NCBI GenBank assembly: GCA_016191995.1
Contig: JACPVA010000103.1
Span: forward strand, 1 to 64,000
DNA: 64,000 nucleotides
Source: Burkholderiales bacterium
GTDB taxonomy: Bacteria; Pseudomonadota; Gammaproteobacteria; Burkholderiales; Burkholderiaceae_C
Direction: 5' to 3'
Shown one piece after another: positions 11,084-19,879 of this stretch (its first letter is position 1; every line of letters starts with the position of its first letter). The position numbers and the translations under genes were made by a program. The notes beneath the pieces were generated by a model. The model was not told the DNA's origin, did no database searches, and worked only from the letters and a program-made list of their open reading frames with translations.

Positions 11084-11222
11084 ATGAAACCCCCACGCTC
11101 ACTGCGTTCGCTGCCCCCCGAGGGGGCGCTTGCTGCGGACCGGCGAAGCCGGATCCGCGCAAGGGCTTGGTCGGGCCGGTTTCATGCGTTGCGGGTGGCG
11201 TGCTCGCGCCATGGAAAACTGA
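11084..11222 (+). repeat. 139-bp dispersed repeat, copy B
   Basis: Second copy of the 139-bp repeat found at 4634-4772, in the same orientation and of exactly the same length, with about 14 mismatches by eye. It fills almost the whole space between the EamA gene and the sulfurtransferase gene. The CCCCCCGAGGGGG core can form a strong hairpin and may work as a terminator of the preceding gene. Confidence 0.9.
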
Positions 11223-11257
11223 CACGAGCCGGTGCGTCGGCTGGCAGCGCGCCGGCG

Positions 11258-11263
11258 CACAAT
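11258..11263 (+). promoter_or_regulatory. -10-like CACAAT six bases before the sulfurtransferase ATG
   Basis: The hexamer ends 6 bases before the ATG at 11270, so transcription would start at or next to the start codon (leaderless mRNA). No clear -35 box is visible. The same layout precedes ppx and the UbiH-like gene. Confidence 0.35.
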
Positions 11264-11269
11264 GCCCGC

Positions 11270-12115
11270 ATGTCGACCTACCACACCCTGATCGACGCGC
11301 CGGCGCTGATCGCGCGCCTGGCCGACCGCCTGCCGACCGTGCTGCTGGACTGCCGATTCGACCTGCTGCGGCCCGAGGCCGGCGCGGCCGCGTACCTGGC
11401 CGCGCACCTGCCGGGCGCCGTCTATGCCCATCTGGACAGCGACCTGTCGGGGCCGAAGAACGGCCGCAACGGGCGCCACCCGCTGCCCGATCGTGCGGCC
11501 TTCGCCGCGCGCGCCGGCGCCTGGGGCATCGCGCCCGGGGTGCAGGTCGTCGCCTACGACGGCGAGGGCGGGCCGTTCGCGGCGCGCGCCTGGTGGCTGC
11601 TGCGCTGGCTCGGGCACGAGGCGGTGGCAGTGCTCGACGGCGGCCGCGCGGCGTGGCGCGCCGCCGGTGGCACGTTCGAGGCCGGGCCGGTGCGGCCGGC
11701 GGCGCAGCCGCCCTATCCGCTGGCGCCGAAGGAGGCGATGCCGACGATCGACGCCGATGCGCTGCTCGCGCGCCTGGGCCGCGTGCGGCTGCTCGACGCG
11801 CGCAGCGAGGAGCGCTTCCGCGGCGAGTTCGAGCCGCTGGACCCGGTGGCCGGCCGCATCCCGGGCGCGACGCTGCGGAGCTTTTCCGACAACCTGCAGC
11901 CCGACGGCTGCTTCAAGCCTGCGGCCACGCTGCGCTCCGATTTCGAACGTCTGGGCACGCCGCCGGCGCAGGTCGTCCACCAATGCGGCTCCGGCGTCAC
12001 CGCGTGCCACAACCTGCTGGCGATGGCGCACGCCGGGCTCGAAGGCTCGGCGCTGTACCCGGGGTCGTGGAGCGAGTGGTGCGCCGACCCGGCGCGGCCG
12101 ATCGCGCTCGGTTGA
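11270..12115 (+). CDS. sseA: Thiosulfate/3-mercaptopyruvate sulfurtransferase (two rhodanese domains)
   Basis: Transfers sulfur from mercaptopyruvate or thiosulfate to an acceptor such as cyanide or thioredoxin. The 281-residue protein has an inactive N-terminal rhodanese domain (YDGEGGPFAARAWWLLRWLG, no active-site Cys) and a C-terminal catalytic domain with the CGSGVTAC loop near residue 243. That loop is the signature of mercaptopyruvate sulfurtransferases rather than the rhodanese CRxG[KR] type. The gene has no visible ribosome-binding site, and a -10-like CACAAT lies 6 bases upstream. Extension to an ATG at 11084 would translate the intergenic repeat and is rejected. Confidence 0.92.
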   Translation: MSTYHTLIDAPALIARLADRLPTVLLDCRFDLLRPEAGAAAYLAAHLPGAVYAHLDSDLSGPKNGRNGRHPLPDRAAFAARAGAWGIAPGVQVVAYDGEGGPFAARAWWLLRWLGHEAVAVLDGGRAAWRAAGGTFEAGPVRPAAQPPYPLAPKEAMPTIDADALLARLGRVRLLDARSEERFRGEFEPLDPVAGRIPGATLRSFSDNLQPDGCFKPAATLRSDFERLGTPPAQVVHQCGSGVTACHNLLAMAHAGLEGSALYPGSWSEWCADPARPIALG

Positions 12116-12204
12116 CGGGGGTCAAGCAAGCGCGGCCGGGCTGCGCGACACTTCCCGCGATGGCCAGCGCGCTTCGGCGTGGCCCGCTGCACGAGGAGGA
12201 TTCC

Positions 12205-12639
12205 ATGTACAAGCGCATCGTCGTCCCGACCGACGGCTCCGAGATCACCGCCAAGGCGGTCCGTACCGCGGTCGACCTGGCCCGGCTGTGTGGCGCCGAA
12301 CTGCTCGCGATCGCGGTCAAGGAGCCGTTCCCCTACAGCGCGATCTCCGAGATGCAGCCGGTGCCGCCGCAGGAGTTCTACGACGCGCAGGAGCGCGTCG
12401 CGCACGGGCACGCGAAGGCGGTCGCCGAGGCGGCCAAGGCGGTGGGGGTGAGCTGCCAGGCGCACACCGTCGAGGCCCTGCACCCCTGGGAGGCGATCGT
12501 CGAGCATGCGAAGGAGAAGCAGGCCGACCTGATCGTCATGGCCTCGCACGGCCGCCGCGGTGTCTCGGCGCTGCTGCTAGGCAGCGAGACGCAGAAGGTG
12601 CTGACGCACGCGACGCTGCCGGTGCTCGTCGTTCGCTGA
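12205..12639 (+). CDS. Universal stress protein, UspA family
   Basis: A 144-residue single-domain Usp protein with the N-terminal beta strand and loop KRIVVPTDGSE, and the C-terminal nucleotide-binding motif ASHGRRGVSALLLGSETQKV (Gly-rich loop G-R-R-G-V-S, then G-S). These features mark the ATP-binding subgroup. A clear ribosome-binding site, GAGGAGGA, lies 5-12 bases before the ATG at 12205. It stands alone between the sulfurtransferase and the converging dienelactone hydrolase gene. Likely a stress-induced cytoplasmic protein of unknown direct target. Confidence 0.93.
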   Translation: MYKRIVVPTDGSEITAKAVRTAVDLARLCGAELLAIAVKEPFPYSAISEMQPVPPQEFYDAQERVAHGHAKAVAEAAKAVGVSCQAHTVEALHPWEAIVEHAKEKQADLIVMASHGRRGVSALLLGSETQKVLTHATLPVLVVR

Positions 12640-12688
12640 GGCCGGGGCCTCGGCCCCCGTGCCGGGCCCCAGCCGGGCCGTTCAGGGC

Positions 12689-12709
12689 GGCGCGGCGTCA
12701 GGCCGCGCC
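12689..12709. terminator. Possible bidirectional terminator hairpin
   Basis: GGCGCGGC (12689-12696) and GCCGCGCC (12702-12709) form a perfect 8-bp GC stem around a 5-base loop, between the converging uspA-type and dienelactone hydrolase genes. It overlaps the hydrolase stop codon. No T tract follows, so intrinsic termination is uncertain. Confidence 0.35.
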
Positions 12710-13573
12710 GTGCTCGCGCATCCAGTCCAGGCAACGCTGCCAGGCGTCGCGTGCCGCCGCCTCGCGGTAGCTCGGCCGGTAGTCGGCGTGGAAGGCGTGC
12801 GGCGCGTCCGGGTAGACCTGGAATCGCGATCGCCGCGCCGCCTCGCTGCCGCCGGCCAGCGCCGCCTTCATCTGCTCGACCGTCTCCAGCGGGATGCCGC
12901 TATCGGCGCCACCGTAAAGCCCCAGCACCGGCGCCTTCAGCGCGCCGGCCAGCTCGACCGGGTGGCGCGGCTGCAGGGGACTCGCCTGCCCGACCAGCCG
13001 GCCGTACCAGGCCACGCCAGCCTTGAGTGCCGGGTTGTGCGCCGCATAAAGCCAGGTGATGCGGCCACCCCAGCAGAAGCCGGTCACGCCGAGCCTGCCG
13101 GTGTCGGCGCCCTGCGCGCGCGCCCAGGCCACGCAGGCATCCAGGTCGGCCATCACCTGCGCGTCGGGGACCTTGGAGACGACCTCGGCGATCAGCTCGC
13201 CGATCTCGGCATACGCCTTGGCGTCGCCCTGGCGCTCGAACAGTTCGGGCGCGATCGCGAAATAGCCCATGCGCGCGAAGCGGCGCGCGACGTCGGCGAT
13301 ATGCTCGTGGACGCCGAAGATTTCGCTGACGACGAGCACCACCGGTGCCCCGGCCTTGCCCGCCGGCGCGGCGCGGTAGGCCGCCATCCGGTGGTCGCCG
13401 ACCGGGATCGTCACCACGCCGGCGTCCAGCCCGTCGCTGCCGGTGCGGGTCGTCGTCTGCGCCACCACCGGCAACACCGCCGCGGCAAAGCCGCTGCCGA
13501 CCGTCGTGCGGACGAAGTCGCGGCGCGAGAAGTCGCGCGCCGGGACGAGGCTGTCGAGTTGCGCGAGGTCCAT
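12698..13573 (-). CDS. Dienelactone hydrolase family protein with twin-arginine signal
   Basis: Alpha/beta hydrolase of 291 residues. The N-terminus has a Tat motif SRRDFVR at about residue 15, followed by a hydrophobic stretch ending in AVLPVVAQ, so export in folded form is expected. The hydrolase core has the DLH nucleophile elbow GFCWGG (catalytic Cys), an Asp in GGADSGIP and the His in PHAFHAD, plus SEIFGVHEHI near the oxyanion region. I start at ATG 13573; the longer frame to 13693 reads into the ppx promoter. Such exported DLH proteins are common in Burkholderiales. The natural ester or lactone substrate is not evident. Confidence 0.88.
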   Translation of the reverse strand: MDLAQLDSLVPARDFSRRDFVRTTVGSGFAAAVLPVVAQTTTRTGSDGLDAGVVTIPVGDHRMAAYRAAPAGKAGAPVVLVVSEIFGVHEHIADVARRFARMGYFAIAPELFERQGDAKAYAEIGELIAEVVSKVPDAQVMADLDACVAWARAQGADTGRLGVTGFCWGGRITWLYAAHNPALKAGVAWYGRLVGQASPLQPRHPVELAGALKAPVLGLYGGADSGIPLETVEQMKAALAGGSEAARRSRFQVYPDAPHAFHADYRPSYREAAARDAWQRCLDWMREHGAA

Positions 13574-13678
13574 GATCCGATCTCCCAGGCCGTGGAAATC
13601 CGGCTGCAGATGGCATGCTAGCCAGGCCGGTGTCCGGGCGCGCAGCCGCCCGGCGCAAGACCCGTCCGCCCGCCCGGG

Positions 13679-13684
13679 CACAAT
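13679..13684 (+). promoter_or_regulatory. -10-like CACAAT seven bases before ppx
   Basis: The hexamer ends 7 bases before the ppx ATG at 13692, which predicts a leaderless transcript. It is the same hexamer at nearly the same distance as before the sulfurtransferase gene. No clear -35 element is seen. Confidence 0.35.
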
Positions 13685-13691
13685 CGGCGCC

Positions 13692-15200
13692 ATGCCCGAA
13701 GCGCCGCCCCCGCTGACCGCCCCGCTGGCCGCCGTCGACCTGGGCTCGAACAGCTTCCGGCTCGAGATCGGCCGCCTGCAGCGCGGCCGCTACCGCCGCA
13801 TCGACTATCTCAAGGAGATGGTGCGGCTCGGCGGCGGGCTCGACGCCGACGGCATGCTGACCGAGGCCGCGGCCGAGCGCGGCCTGGCCTGCCTGCGCTA
13901 CTTCTCGCACCGTCTGGCGGGTTTCGCGGGCGGGCAGGTGCGCGCGGTGGCCACGCAGACGCTGCGCGAGGCGAAGAACCGCAACGCCTTCCTCGCGCGC
14001 GCCGAGCAGGTGCTGGGCTACCCGATCGAGGTCATCTCCGGGCGCGAGGAGGCGCGGCTGATCTACGCCGGGGTGGCGCACCTGCAGCCCGGCGACGAGC
14101 CGCGGCTGGTGGTCGACATCGGCGGCCGGTCGACCGAGATGATCCTCGGTGCCGGCCGCCTGCCGGCGGTCGCCGAGTCGTTCCAGGTCGGCTGCGTCGG
14201 CCTGTCGATGCGCCTTTTCGGCGACGGTGCGGTCTCGGCCGAGCGCTTCCGCGAGGCCCAGGTCGCTGCCGGCGCCGAGCTCGAGGAGGGCCTGCAGGCC
14301 TTCGCGCCCGATCGCTGGCAGCTCGCGCTCGGCGCCTCGGGCACGGTCGGCGCGGTCTCGCAGTGGCTGGCCGCGACCGGCGTCAGCGACGGCCGCATCA
14401 CGCCCGAGGGGCTGCGCTGGTGCATCGCGCGCTGCATCGAGGCCGGGCATGTCGACGCGCTGAAGTTCCCAGGCGTCAAGCCCGAGCGGCGCGCCGTGCT
14501 GCCCGGAGGGCTGGCGATCCTGTATACGCTGGCGGCCAACTTCGGCATTCACGAGCTGCGCCCGGCCAAGGGCGCGCTGCGCCAGGGCGTCATCATCGAC
14601 CTGCACGAGCGGCTCGAGGCGCTGCAGCGCGCGCGCCCGGGCGATATGCGCGACCGCTCGGTGGCCGAGCTGCAGCAGCGTTTCGGCGTCGATGCGGCGC
14701 AGGCCGCGCGCGTGCGCAGCGTCGCGCTGGCGCTGTTCGACGGCGCCTGCCCGGATGCCGACATCGACGAACGGCGCGAGTTGGGCTGGGCTTGCGACCT
14801 GCACGAGGTCGGGCTGATGGTCTCGCACCACGACCACCACCGCCACAGCGCCTACCTGATGGACCATGTCGACGCGCCCGGCTTCTCGCAAAGCCAGCAG
14901 CGGCGCATCGGCGAGCTGGTGCTGGGGCAGCGCGGCGGGCTGCGCAAGGTCGAACCGGCGCTCGCGAGCCCGGTCTTCGCGTGGCAGGTGCTGTGCCTGC
15001 GGCTGGCGGTGATCAAGTGCCACGCGCGCGGCCCGATCGACCGCGGCGCGCTGACGCTCGTGCCGCGCGGGCGCCAGGCGCACCTGGGCTATACCGAGGC
15101 CTGGGCGGCGTCACGCCCGCGCACCGTCTACCTGCTGCGCCAGGAGGCCGAGGCCTGGGGCCGCAACGGCTGGCTGCGGATGGTGCTGCCGCAGGAGTGA
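13692..15200 (+). CDS. ppx: Exopolyphosphatase (Ppx/GppA family)
   Basis: Releases phosphate from the ends of inorganic polyphosphate (or the 5'-phosphate of pppGpp). The 502-residue product has the ASKHA phosphate-1 motif AVDLGSNSFRLEI at the N-terminus, the VATQTLREAKN segment, the catalytic-Glu region ISGREEARLIY, the phosphate-2 loop VVDIGGRSTE and a C-terminal HD-like helical domain (HEVGLMVSHHDHHRHSAYL). It converges on sixA and ppk, the polyphosphate kinase gene, a conserved neighbourhood that supports Ppx rather than GppA. The ATG at 13692 is close to a -10-like CACAAT. Confidence 0.93.
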   Translation: MPEAPPPLTAPLAAVDLGSNSFRLEIGRLQRGRYRRIDYLKEMVRLGGGLDADGMLTEAAAERGLACLRYFSHRLAGFAGGQVRAVATQTLREAKNRNAFLARAEQVLGYPIEVISGREEARLIYAGVAHLQPGDEPRLVVDIGGRSTEMILGAGRLPAVAESFQVGCVGLSMRLFGDGAVSAERFREAQVAAGAELEEGLQAFAPDRWQLALGASGTVGAVSQWLAATGVSDGRITPEGLRWCIARCIEAGHVDALKFPGVKPERRAVLPGGLAILYTLAANFGIHELRPAKGALRQGVIIDLHERLEALQRARPGDMRDRSVAELQQRFGVDAAQAARVRSVALALFDGACPDADIDERRELGWACDLHEVGLMVSHHDHHRHSAYLMDHVDAPGFSQSQQRRIGELVLGQRGGLRKVEPALASPVFAWQVLCLRLAVIKCHARGPIDRGALTLVPRGRQAHLGYTEAWAASRPRTVYLLRQEAEAWGRNGWLRMVLPQE

Positions 15201-15207
15201 GCGCCCG

Positions 15208-15681
15208 CTACAGCAGGTCCGGCGCGATCGCCGCGTGCAGCACGACCTGCACCTGGCCGTCGCGCTCGCGCGCGCGCAGCCAGACGAGCGCACCCTTGCG
15301 CAGCGCCCATGCGACCGGCTGGCCGGTCAGCAGGTAGCCGGTGCACATCCCGAGAGCGGGCTGGTGGCCGACGACGAGCACGGCGTCGCGCGCGTCGGGC
15401 CAGCGTGCCGCCGCCAGCAGCCCCTCGACGCTGCCGCCGGGGGCCAGCGCGGGCTCGGTCTTGAAGCGGCGGTCGAGCGCGCGCGCAGTCTGCTGCGCGC
15501 GCCGCGCCGGGCTGGCGAGCACGCGCGTGCCCGCGGTCAGGTGGCGCGACAGCCAGTCGGCCATCCGCGCGGCCTGGCGCTCGCCCTTGGGGGTGAGCGC
15601 GCGCGCCAGGTCGTCGCCGCCCTCGCGCAGTTCGAAGGCCTCGGCGTGGCGCCACAGGATCAGGTCCATCTTCGGGCTCAT
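15208..15681 (-). CDS. sixA: SixA-like histidine phosphatase
   Basis: A 157-residue member of the histidine phosphatase (phosphoglycerate mutase-like) superfamily, related to SixA, which dephosphorylates phosphohistidine in signalling proteins. The catalytic RHG-type motif is LILWRHAEA near residue 11; the second His is in LVVGHQPAL near residue 108; LASPARRAQQTA carries the conserved Arg. It starts at ATG 15681; a second in-frame ATG at 15669 would remove four residues. It lies directly downstream of ppk on the same strand and its stop is 7 bases from the converging ppx stop. The target protein is unknown. Confidence 0.88.
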   Translation of the reverse strand: MSPKMDLILWRHAEAFELREGGDDLARALTPKGERQAARMADWLSRHLTAGTRVLASPARRAQQTARALDRRFKTEPALAPGGSVEGLLAAARWPDARDAVLVVGHQPALGMCTGYLLTGQPVAWALRKGALVWLRARERDGQVQVVLHAAIAPDLL

Positions 15682-15734
15682 CGGATCGTCTTTCGCGCGC
15701 CGGGTCCCCCCAGCGATCACGCTCATTGCCGCGG

Positions 15735-17804
15735 CTAGGTTCGCTGCGCGCTGCCGCCGTAGCGTGCCATCAGCGCGCGCTGTGCGCTCGGGCCGTCGGT
15801 CGCCACGCGCGCATAGCTCCCGTCGGAGTCGAGCGTCCAGGCGTCGCATGCGTCGCTCAGGTAGGGCACCAGGCATTCGTCGATCACGCGCTGGCGCAGC
15901 GCCGGGTCGCGCACCGGCCACGCGACCTCGATGCGGCCGAACATATTGCGGCTCATCCAGTCGGCGCTGGACAGATAAAGCGCCTCGTCGGCGTCGGCCT
16001 CGCCCCAGCGGAAATACAGCACCCGCGTGTGCTCGAGGAAGCGGCCGATGATCGACCGCACGCGGATATTCTGGCTCGCGCCGGGGACGCCGGGCGGCAG
16101 CATGCACGCGCCGCGCACGACGAGGTCGATCGACGACCCGGCCTGGCTGGCGCGCGCCAGCGCACCGATCAGCAGCGGGTCGGTCAGCGCATTGAGCTTG
16201 GCGACGATGCGCGCCGGCGCGCCGCGCGCGGCGGCCTCGGCGACGCGGTCGATGAAGCCGAGCATGCGCTGGTGCAGGTGGAACGGCGCGGACACCAGCA
16301 GCGCCGAGCGCCGCATCCGGGTCTGGCTCGCGATCTGGTGGAAGACCGCATCGGCGTCGGCGGTCAGCGCCGGGTCGGCGCTGAAGTAGCCGACGTCGGT
16401 ATACAGCCGCGCGGTGCGCGGGTTGTAGTTGCCGGTGGACAGGTGCGCGTAGCGGCGCAGCCGGCCGCCCTCGCGGCGCGTGACGAGCAGCAGCTTGGCG
16501 TGCGTCTTCAGCCCGACGACGCCGTAGACGACCTGCGCGCCGACCGCCTCCAGCCGCTCGGCCCAGTTGATGTTGGCCTCCTCGTCGAAGCGCGCCTTGA
16601 GCTCGACGACGCACATCACCTCCTTGCCGCGCCGCGCCGCCTCGATCAGAAGGTCCATCAGCACCGACTTGGCGCCGGTGCGGTAGATCGTCTGCTTGAT
16701 AGCGAGCACGTCCGGGTCCTGCACCGCCTCGCGCAGGAACTGCACCACCGGGTCGAAGCTCTCGAACGGGTGATGCAGCAGCAGGTCGCCGCGCTTGAGG
16801 CGGTCGAAGACCGAGCTGCCGCGCGGCAGTTCGCGCTCGGGCCAGGCCGGCTCGAAGGGCGCGAAGCGCAGGTGATCCGCCTGCGCCTGGTCGATGAGCT
16901 GGTTCAGCCGCACCAGGTTGACCGGGCCGTCGACCAGGTACAGCGCGTTGTCGGGCAAGCCGAACTGGTCGAGCAGCAGCCGCCACAGCTCGGGCGGGCA
17001 GGTGGCGACGACCTCGAGCCGGATCGCGCGCCCGAAGTGGCGCGTCGTCAGCCCGCTGCGCAGCGCGTGGCGCAGGTTCTTGACGTCGGCCTCCTCGACC
17101 TCGAGGTCGGAGTCGCGCGTGACGCGGAACTGCGAGAAAAACTCGACCGTGCGGCCCGGGAAGAGCTCGGCCAGGTGGGCGCGGATCACGCTGGTCAGCA
17201 GCACGAAGCCCTGCCGGCCCGGGCAGACGGCGTCGGGCAGCCGGATCACGCGCGGCAGCACGCGCGGCACCTTGACGATCGCGATCGCGCCCTCGCGCCC
17301 GAAGGCGTCCGGCCCGGTGAGCTTGGCGATGAAGTTGAGCGACTTGTTGGCGACGAGCGGAAACGGATGCGACGGGTCCAGCGCCACCGGCACCAGCAGC
17401 GGGCGGACCTGGGTCTCGAAGAATCGCGCCACCCAGGCGCGCTGCGCCTCGTCGCGCTGCTCGTGGTTGACGATCTCGATGCCCTCGCGCTGCAGCGCCG
17501 GCATCAGGCGGCGGTTGAACAGCTCGTACTGCGACTCGATCAGCTCGTGCGCGGCGGCGGCCACGGCCTCCAGGTCCGCCGGTGTGGCCTCCTTGCCGGC
17601 GCGCGCCGCCTCGAGGTAGTCGGCATAGCGCACCTCGAAGAACTCGTCGAGGTTGGACGAGACGATCGTGACATAGCGCAGCCTCTCCAGCAGCGGCACG
17701 TCGTCGCGGTCCGCCTGCGCGAGGACGCGGCGGTTGAACTCGAGGATCGAGCGCTCGCGGTTGAGCAGGCGCAGGGCAGGCGAGGTCGAGCGGGGGTCGG
17801 CCAT
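15735..17804 (-). CDS. ppk: Polyphosphate kinase 1
   Basis: Reversibly polymerises the gamma-phosphate of ATP into polyphosphate. The 689-residue protein matches the family length. It has the N-terminal helical domain (NRERSILEFNRRVL), the head domain with KVPRVLPRVIRLP, and two PLD-like catalytic domains with the autophosphorylated His in YAHLSTGNYNPRTA and later conserved KLNALTDP and VRSIIGRFLEHTR segments. The gene is oriented toward ppx, with sixA between them, so synthesis and degradation enzymes sit together. The start at 17804 (MADPRST) has the family's usual short N-terminus. Confidence 0.97.
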   Translation of the reverse strand: MADPRSTSPALRLLNRERSILEFNRRVLAQADRDDVPLLERLRYVTIVSSNLDEFFEVRYADYLEAARAGKEATPADLEAVAAAAHELIESQYELFNRRLMPALQREGIEIVNHEQRDEAQRAWVARFFETQVRPLLVPVALDPSHPFPLVANKSLNFIAKLTGPDAFGREGAIAIVKVPRVLPRVIRLPDAVCPGRQGFVLLTSVIRAHLAELFPGRTVEFFSQFRVTRDSDLEVEEADVKNLRHALRSGLTTRHFGRAIRLEVVATCPPELWRLLLDQFGLPDNALYLVDGPVNLVRLNQLIDQAQADHLRFAPFEPAWPERELPRGSSVFDRLKRGDLLLHHPFESFDPVVQFLREAVQDPDVLAIKQTIYRTGAKSVLMDLLIEAARRGKEVMCVVELKARFDEEANINWAERLEAVGAQVVYGVVGLKTHAKLLLVTRREGGRLRRYAHLSTGNYNPRTARLYTDVGYFSADPALTADADAVFHQIASQTRMRRSALLVSAPFHLHQRMLGFIDRVAEAAARGAPARIVAKLNALTDPLLIGALARASQAGSSIDLVVRGACMLPPGVPGASQNIRVRSIIGRFLEHTRVLYFRWGEADADEALYLSSADWMSRNMFGRIEVAWPVRDPALRQRVIDECLVPYLSDACDAWTLDSDGSYARVATDGPSAQRALMARYGGSAQRT

Positions 17805-17851
17805 CCGACCAGTTTACGCAGCGCGTGCGACAAGCGCGTGACGGCCGCCCG

Positions 17852-17890
17852 AGCGGCTTCAGCGGCTTCGGCGGCTTCAGCCGCTTCAGC
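17852..17890. repeat. Short 9-bp tandem repeat
   Basis: About four imperfect copies of a 9-bp unit close to GCGGCTTCA lie in the 81-bp gap between ppk and the EamA gene and run into the EamA stop codon. Slippage here could alter the last residues of that protein. It is too short and regular to be a CRISPR array. Confidence 0.6.
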
Positions 17891-18770
17891 CGCGGCCGCG
17901 GCGCAGCATCAGCGCATTGCCGGCCAGCGCGAGCAGGCTGCCCGCCAGCGTCCACAGTCCGGGGCGAAAGCCCTCGAACGCAGCCGACACCACCAGCGCC
18001 AGCACCGGCGTCATGACCCCGATGCTCGCCGCCGGCCCCGGCCCGATCCGCTGCTGCAGCGTCAGGAAGGCGGCGAACGCGAGCACCGTGCCGGCCAGCG
18101 CCAGGTAGGCCAGCGACAGCCACCACGCGGGCGCCGTCGGCAGCGCCGGCCAGGGCAGCGTCAGCGCCGCCAGCGCGGTCGAGGTCGCCGCCCCCCAGGC
18201 CAGCCCCCAGCCGAGCGCGGGCCAGAACGGCAGCCGGTGCACCGCGTTACGGCTCGCCGCCAGCGCGCCGACCGCCGACAGCGTCACCGCGGCGACGGTG
18301 TAGGCCAGCCCGAGCGCGGCGCTCGGCCGCGCGCCGACCTGCGCCAGCTCGGGCGCGAAGATCAGCGCCACCCCGGCGACGCCGAGCGCACCGCCGGCCA
18401 GGAAGCGGCGCGACAGCGGCGTGCGCCACAGCAGCCAGGCGCCGACGCCGGCCAGCAGCGGCGAGGCCGAATAGCCGACCGCGACCAGCCCCGAGGGCAC
18501 GTGCAGCTCGGCGTGGTAGACGCAGATATACGACAGCCCGTACATGTTGGCGCCCTGCAGCGCCAGCCGCGCGTGCACCGCGGCGCCGAAGCGCAGCCGA
18601 TCGCCGCGCCAGGCCGACAGCGCGAGCACCGCGGCCGCGGCGAGCGCGAAGCGCGTCGCCACCCCCCAGGCCGGCGCCATCGCGGCGAGCTGGTAGACGA
18701 TCGCGTGCCAGGTCGTGCCCCAGATCAGCACGGCGACCGCGAACAGCTGCCAGGTCGTGAGGCGGTTCAT
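17886..18770 (-). CDS. EamA/DMT-family transporter
   Basis: A 294-residue inner-membrane protein with ten predicted helices in two EamA repeats: the first begins FAVAVLIWGTTWHAIVYQLA, the second begins ALGLAYTVAAVTLSAVGALA. The LIWGTTW motif in the first helix is typical of RhaT/EamA-type metabolite exporters. It reads away from the MOSC gene, which is on the same strand 55 bases upstream, so the two may be co-transcribed. Its stop codon falls inside a 9-bp tandem repeat. Substrate unknown. Confidence 0.86.
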   Translation of the reverse strand: MNRLTTWQLFAVAVLIWGTTWHAIVYQLAAMAPAWGVATRFALAAAAVLALSAWRGDRLRFGAAVHARLALQGANMYGLSYICVYHAELHVPSGLVAVGYSASPLLAGVGAWLLWRTPLSRRFLAGGALGVAGVALIFAPELAQVGARPSAALGLAYTVAAVTLSAVGALAASRNAVHRLPFWPALGWGLAWGAATSTALAALTLPWPALPTAPAWWLSLAYLALAGTVLAFAAFLTLQQRIGPGPAASIGVMTPVLALVVSAAFEGFRPGLWTLAGSLLALAGNALMLRRGRG

Positions 18771-18825
18771 CGTCGGTGCCGGCGCCGGGCTGCATCCGGC
18801 CGCGGCGCAGCCGGTCCGCGGGCGG

Positions 18826-19677
18826 TCAGAACTTCAGCGTCGCCGCGCCGGCCTGGCCGACGCGCAGCATGCGCTCGACGCCGTCGAGCACGATCGCATT
18901 CATGCCGAAGGTGATGCCGCCGCCCATGCGCGGGTCGGCGCGGAAGGCGGCCAGCGTGCGCCCGGGTTCGCCGCCGGGTTCGCCGCGGGCGGGGTCGACG
19001 TTCGGGATGCCGCAGCGCACGCAGGGCTTGACGAGCCGGATCCGCACCGGCCCGCCGTCGGCGTCGAAGACGATCTCGTCGACATGATCCTCGTCGAAGG
19101 CCTCCAGACCGTCGAGCACGAGGTTGGGGCGAAAGCGCTCGATCCCCACCGGCGCATGGCCGCCGGCGGCGAGCCGCCGGTTCAGCTCGGCCAGCGAGGC
19201 GTTCGAGATCACGAGCAGCGCGAAGGCATCGGCAAATGCCGCCTGGCCCTCGGCCTCGCCGGTCCAGGCGCGGTCCGAGACACGCTTCTCGTCCGGGTCG
19301 AAGCGCGCCAGCCGGCAGCGCAGCCCGAGGAAGTCGCTGAACCACTGCGCCGCCAGGTCGCCCATGTCGTAGGCGCGGACGATGTCGTCCCAGACGCGCA
19401 CGCGCGTCGGCGCCTCGACCGCGTCGAGCGACAGGTGCAGCGCCAGCATCCCCGGGGCGCGCAGCACCACATCGTCGCGCCGCATCGTCGGCCGCACCAG
19501 CGCCATGCGCGGCCAGCGGCGCTGGGTCAGCATCGTGCCATGCTCGTCGACGACCATCCAGGCGCGGTCGAACTCCAGCCCGGTCTCGACGACCAGCGCC
19601 TCGCGCGGCGCCAGCGCGCCGCAGGACTTGACCGGGTGCAGGCCGAGTCTGGCCAGCGTGACTTGCAGATCGCTCAT
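18826..19677 (-). CDS. MOSC domain-containing protein (YcbX/mARC type)
   Basis: Molybdenum-cofactor sulfurase C-terminal-type protein of 283 residues. The N-terminal beta-barrel (MOSC_N) shows LHPVKSCGALAPREALVVE and the WMVVDEHGTMLTQRRWPRMA region. The MOSC core has RFRPNLVLDGLEAFDED and the KPCVRCGIPNVDP segment, whose first Cys is the candidate molybdenum ligand in mARC/YcbX proteins. Such proteins reduce N-hydroxylated compounds with an electron donor; no fused ferredoxin domain is present here. I start at ATG 19677; the longer frame to 19881 is Arg-rich shadow reading. Confidence 0.88.
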   Translation of the reverse strand: MSDLQVTLARLGLHPVKSCGALAPREALVVETGLEFDRAWMVVDEHGTMLTQRRWPRMALVRPTMRRDDVVLRAPGMLALHLSLDAVEAPTRVRVWDDIVRAYDMGDLAAQWFSDFLGLRCRLARFDPDEKRVSDRAWTGEAEGQAAFADAFALLVISNASLAELNRRLAAGGHAPVGIERFRPNLVLDGLEAFDEDHVDEIVFDADGGPVRIRLVKPCVRCGIPNVDPARGEPGGEPGRTLAAFRADPRMGGGITFGMNAIVLDGVERMLRVGQAGAATLKF

Positions 19678-19866
19678 CGAGATCAGGTGGGGTGGGGTGG
19701 CCGCGTCGGCGCGGCGGCGAGGTCGCGGCCGGCCCGAGGCCAGCGTCGTTCGCGCGGCGCGCTGCCGGGATCGCCGGGAGCGCCGGAAGCGCCGGAAGCG
19801 CCGGGATTGTGCACGCGCCGGCGTTGTCTTCGCCGCGCGGGCGCCGGCGCACGCTGCGTCGCTTCC

Positions 19867-19872
19867 TACAAT
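19867..19872 (+). promoter_or_regulatory. -10-like TACAAT seven bases before the UbiH-like start
   Basis: A close match to the TATAAT consensus that ends 7 bases before the ATG at 19880. It overlaps an in-frame ATG at 19871, which argues that the later ATG is the true start and that the mRNA is leaderless. No convincing -35 box is present. Confidence 0.35.
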
Positions 19873-19879
19873 GCTGCGC

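Noticed and set aside
17852-17890. Short repeats considered as a CRISPR array
   Set aside because: Nine-base units without spacers in an 81-bp gap; it is a simple tandem repeat.
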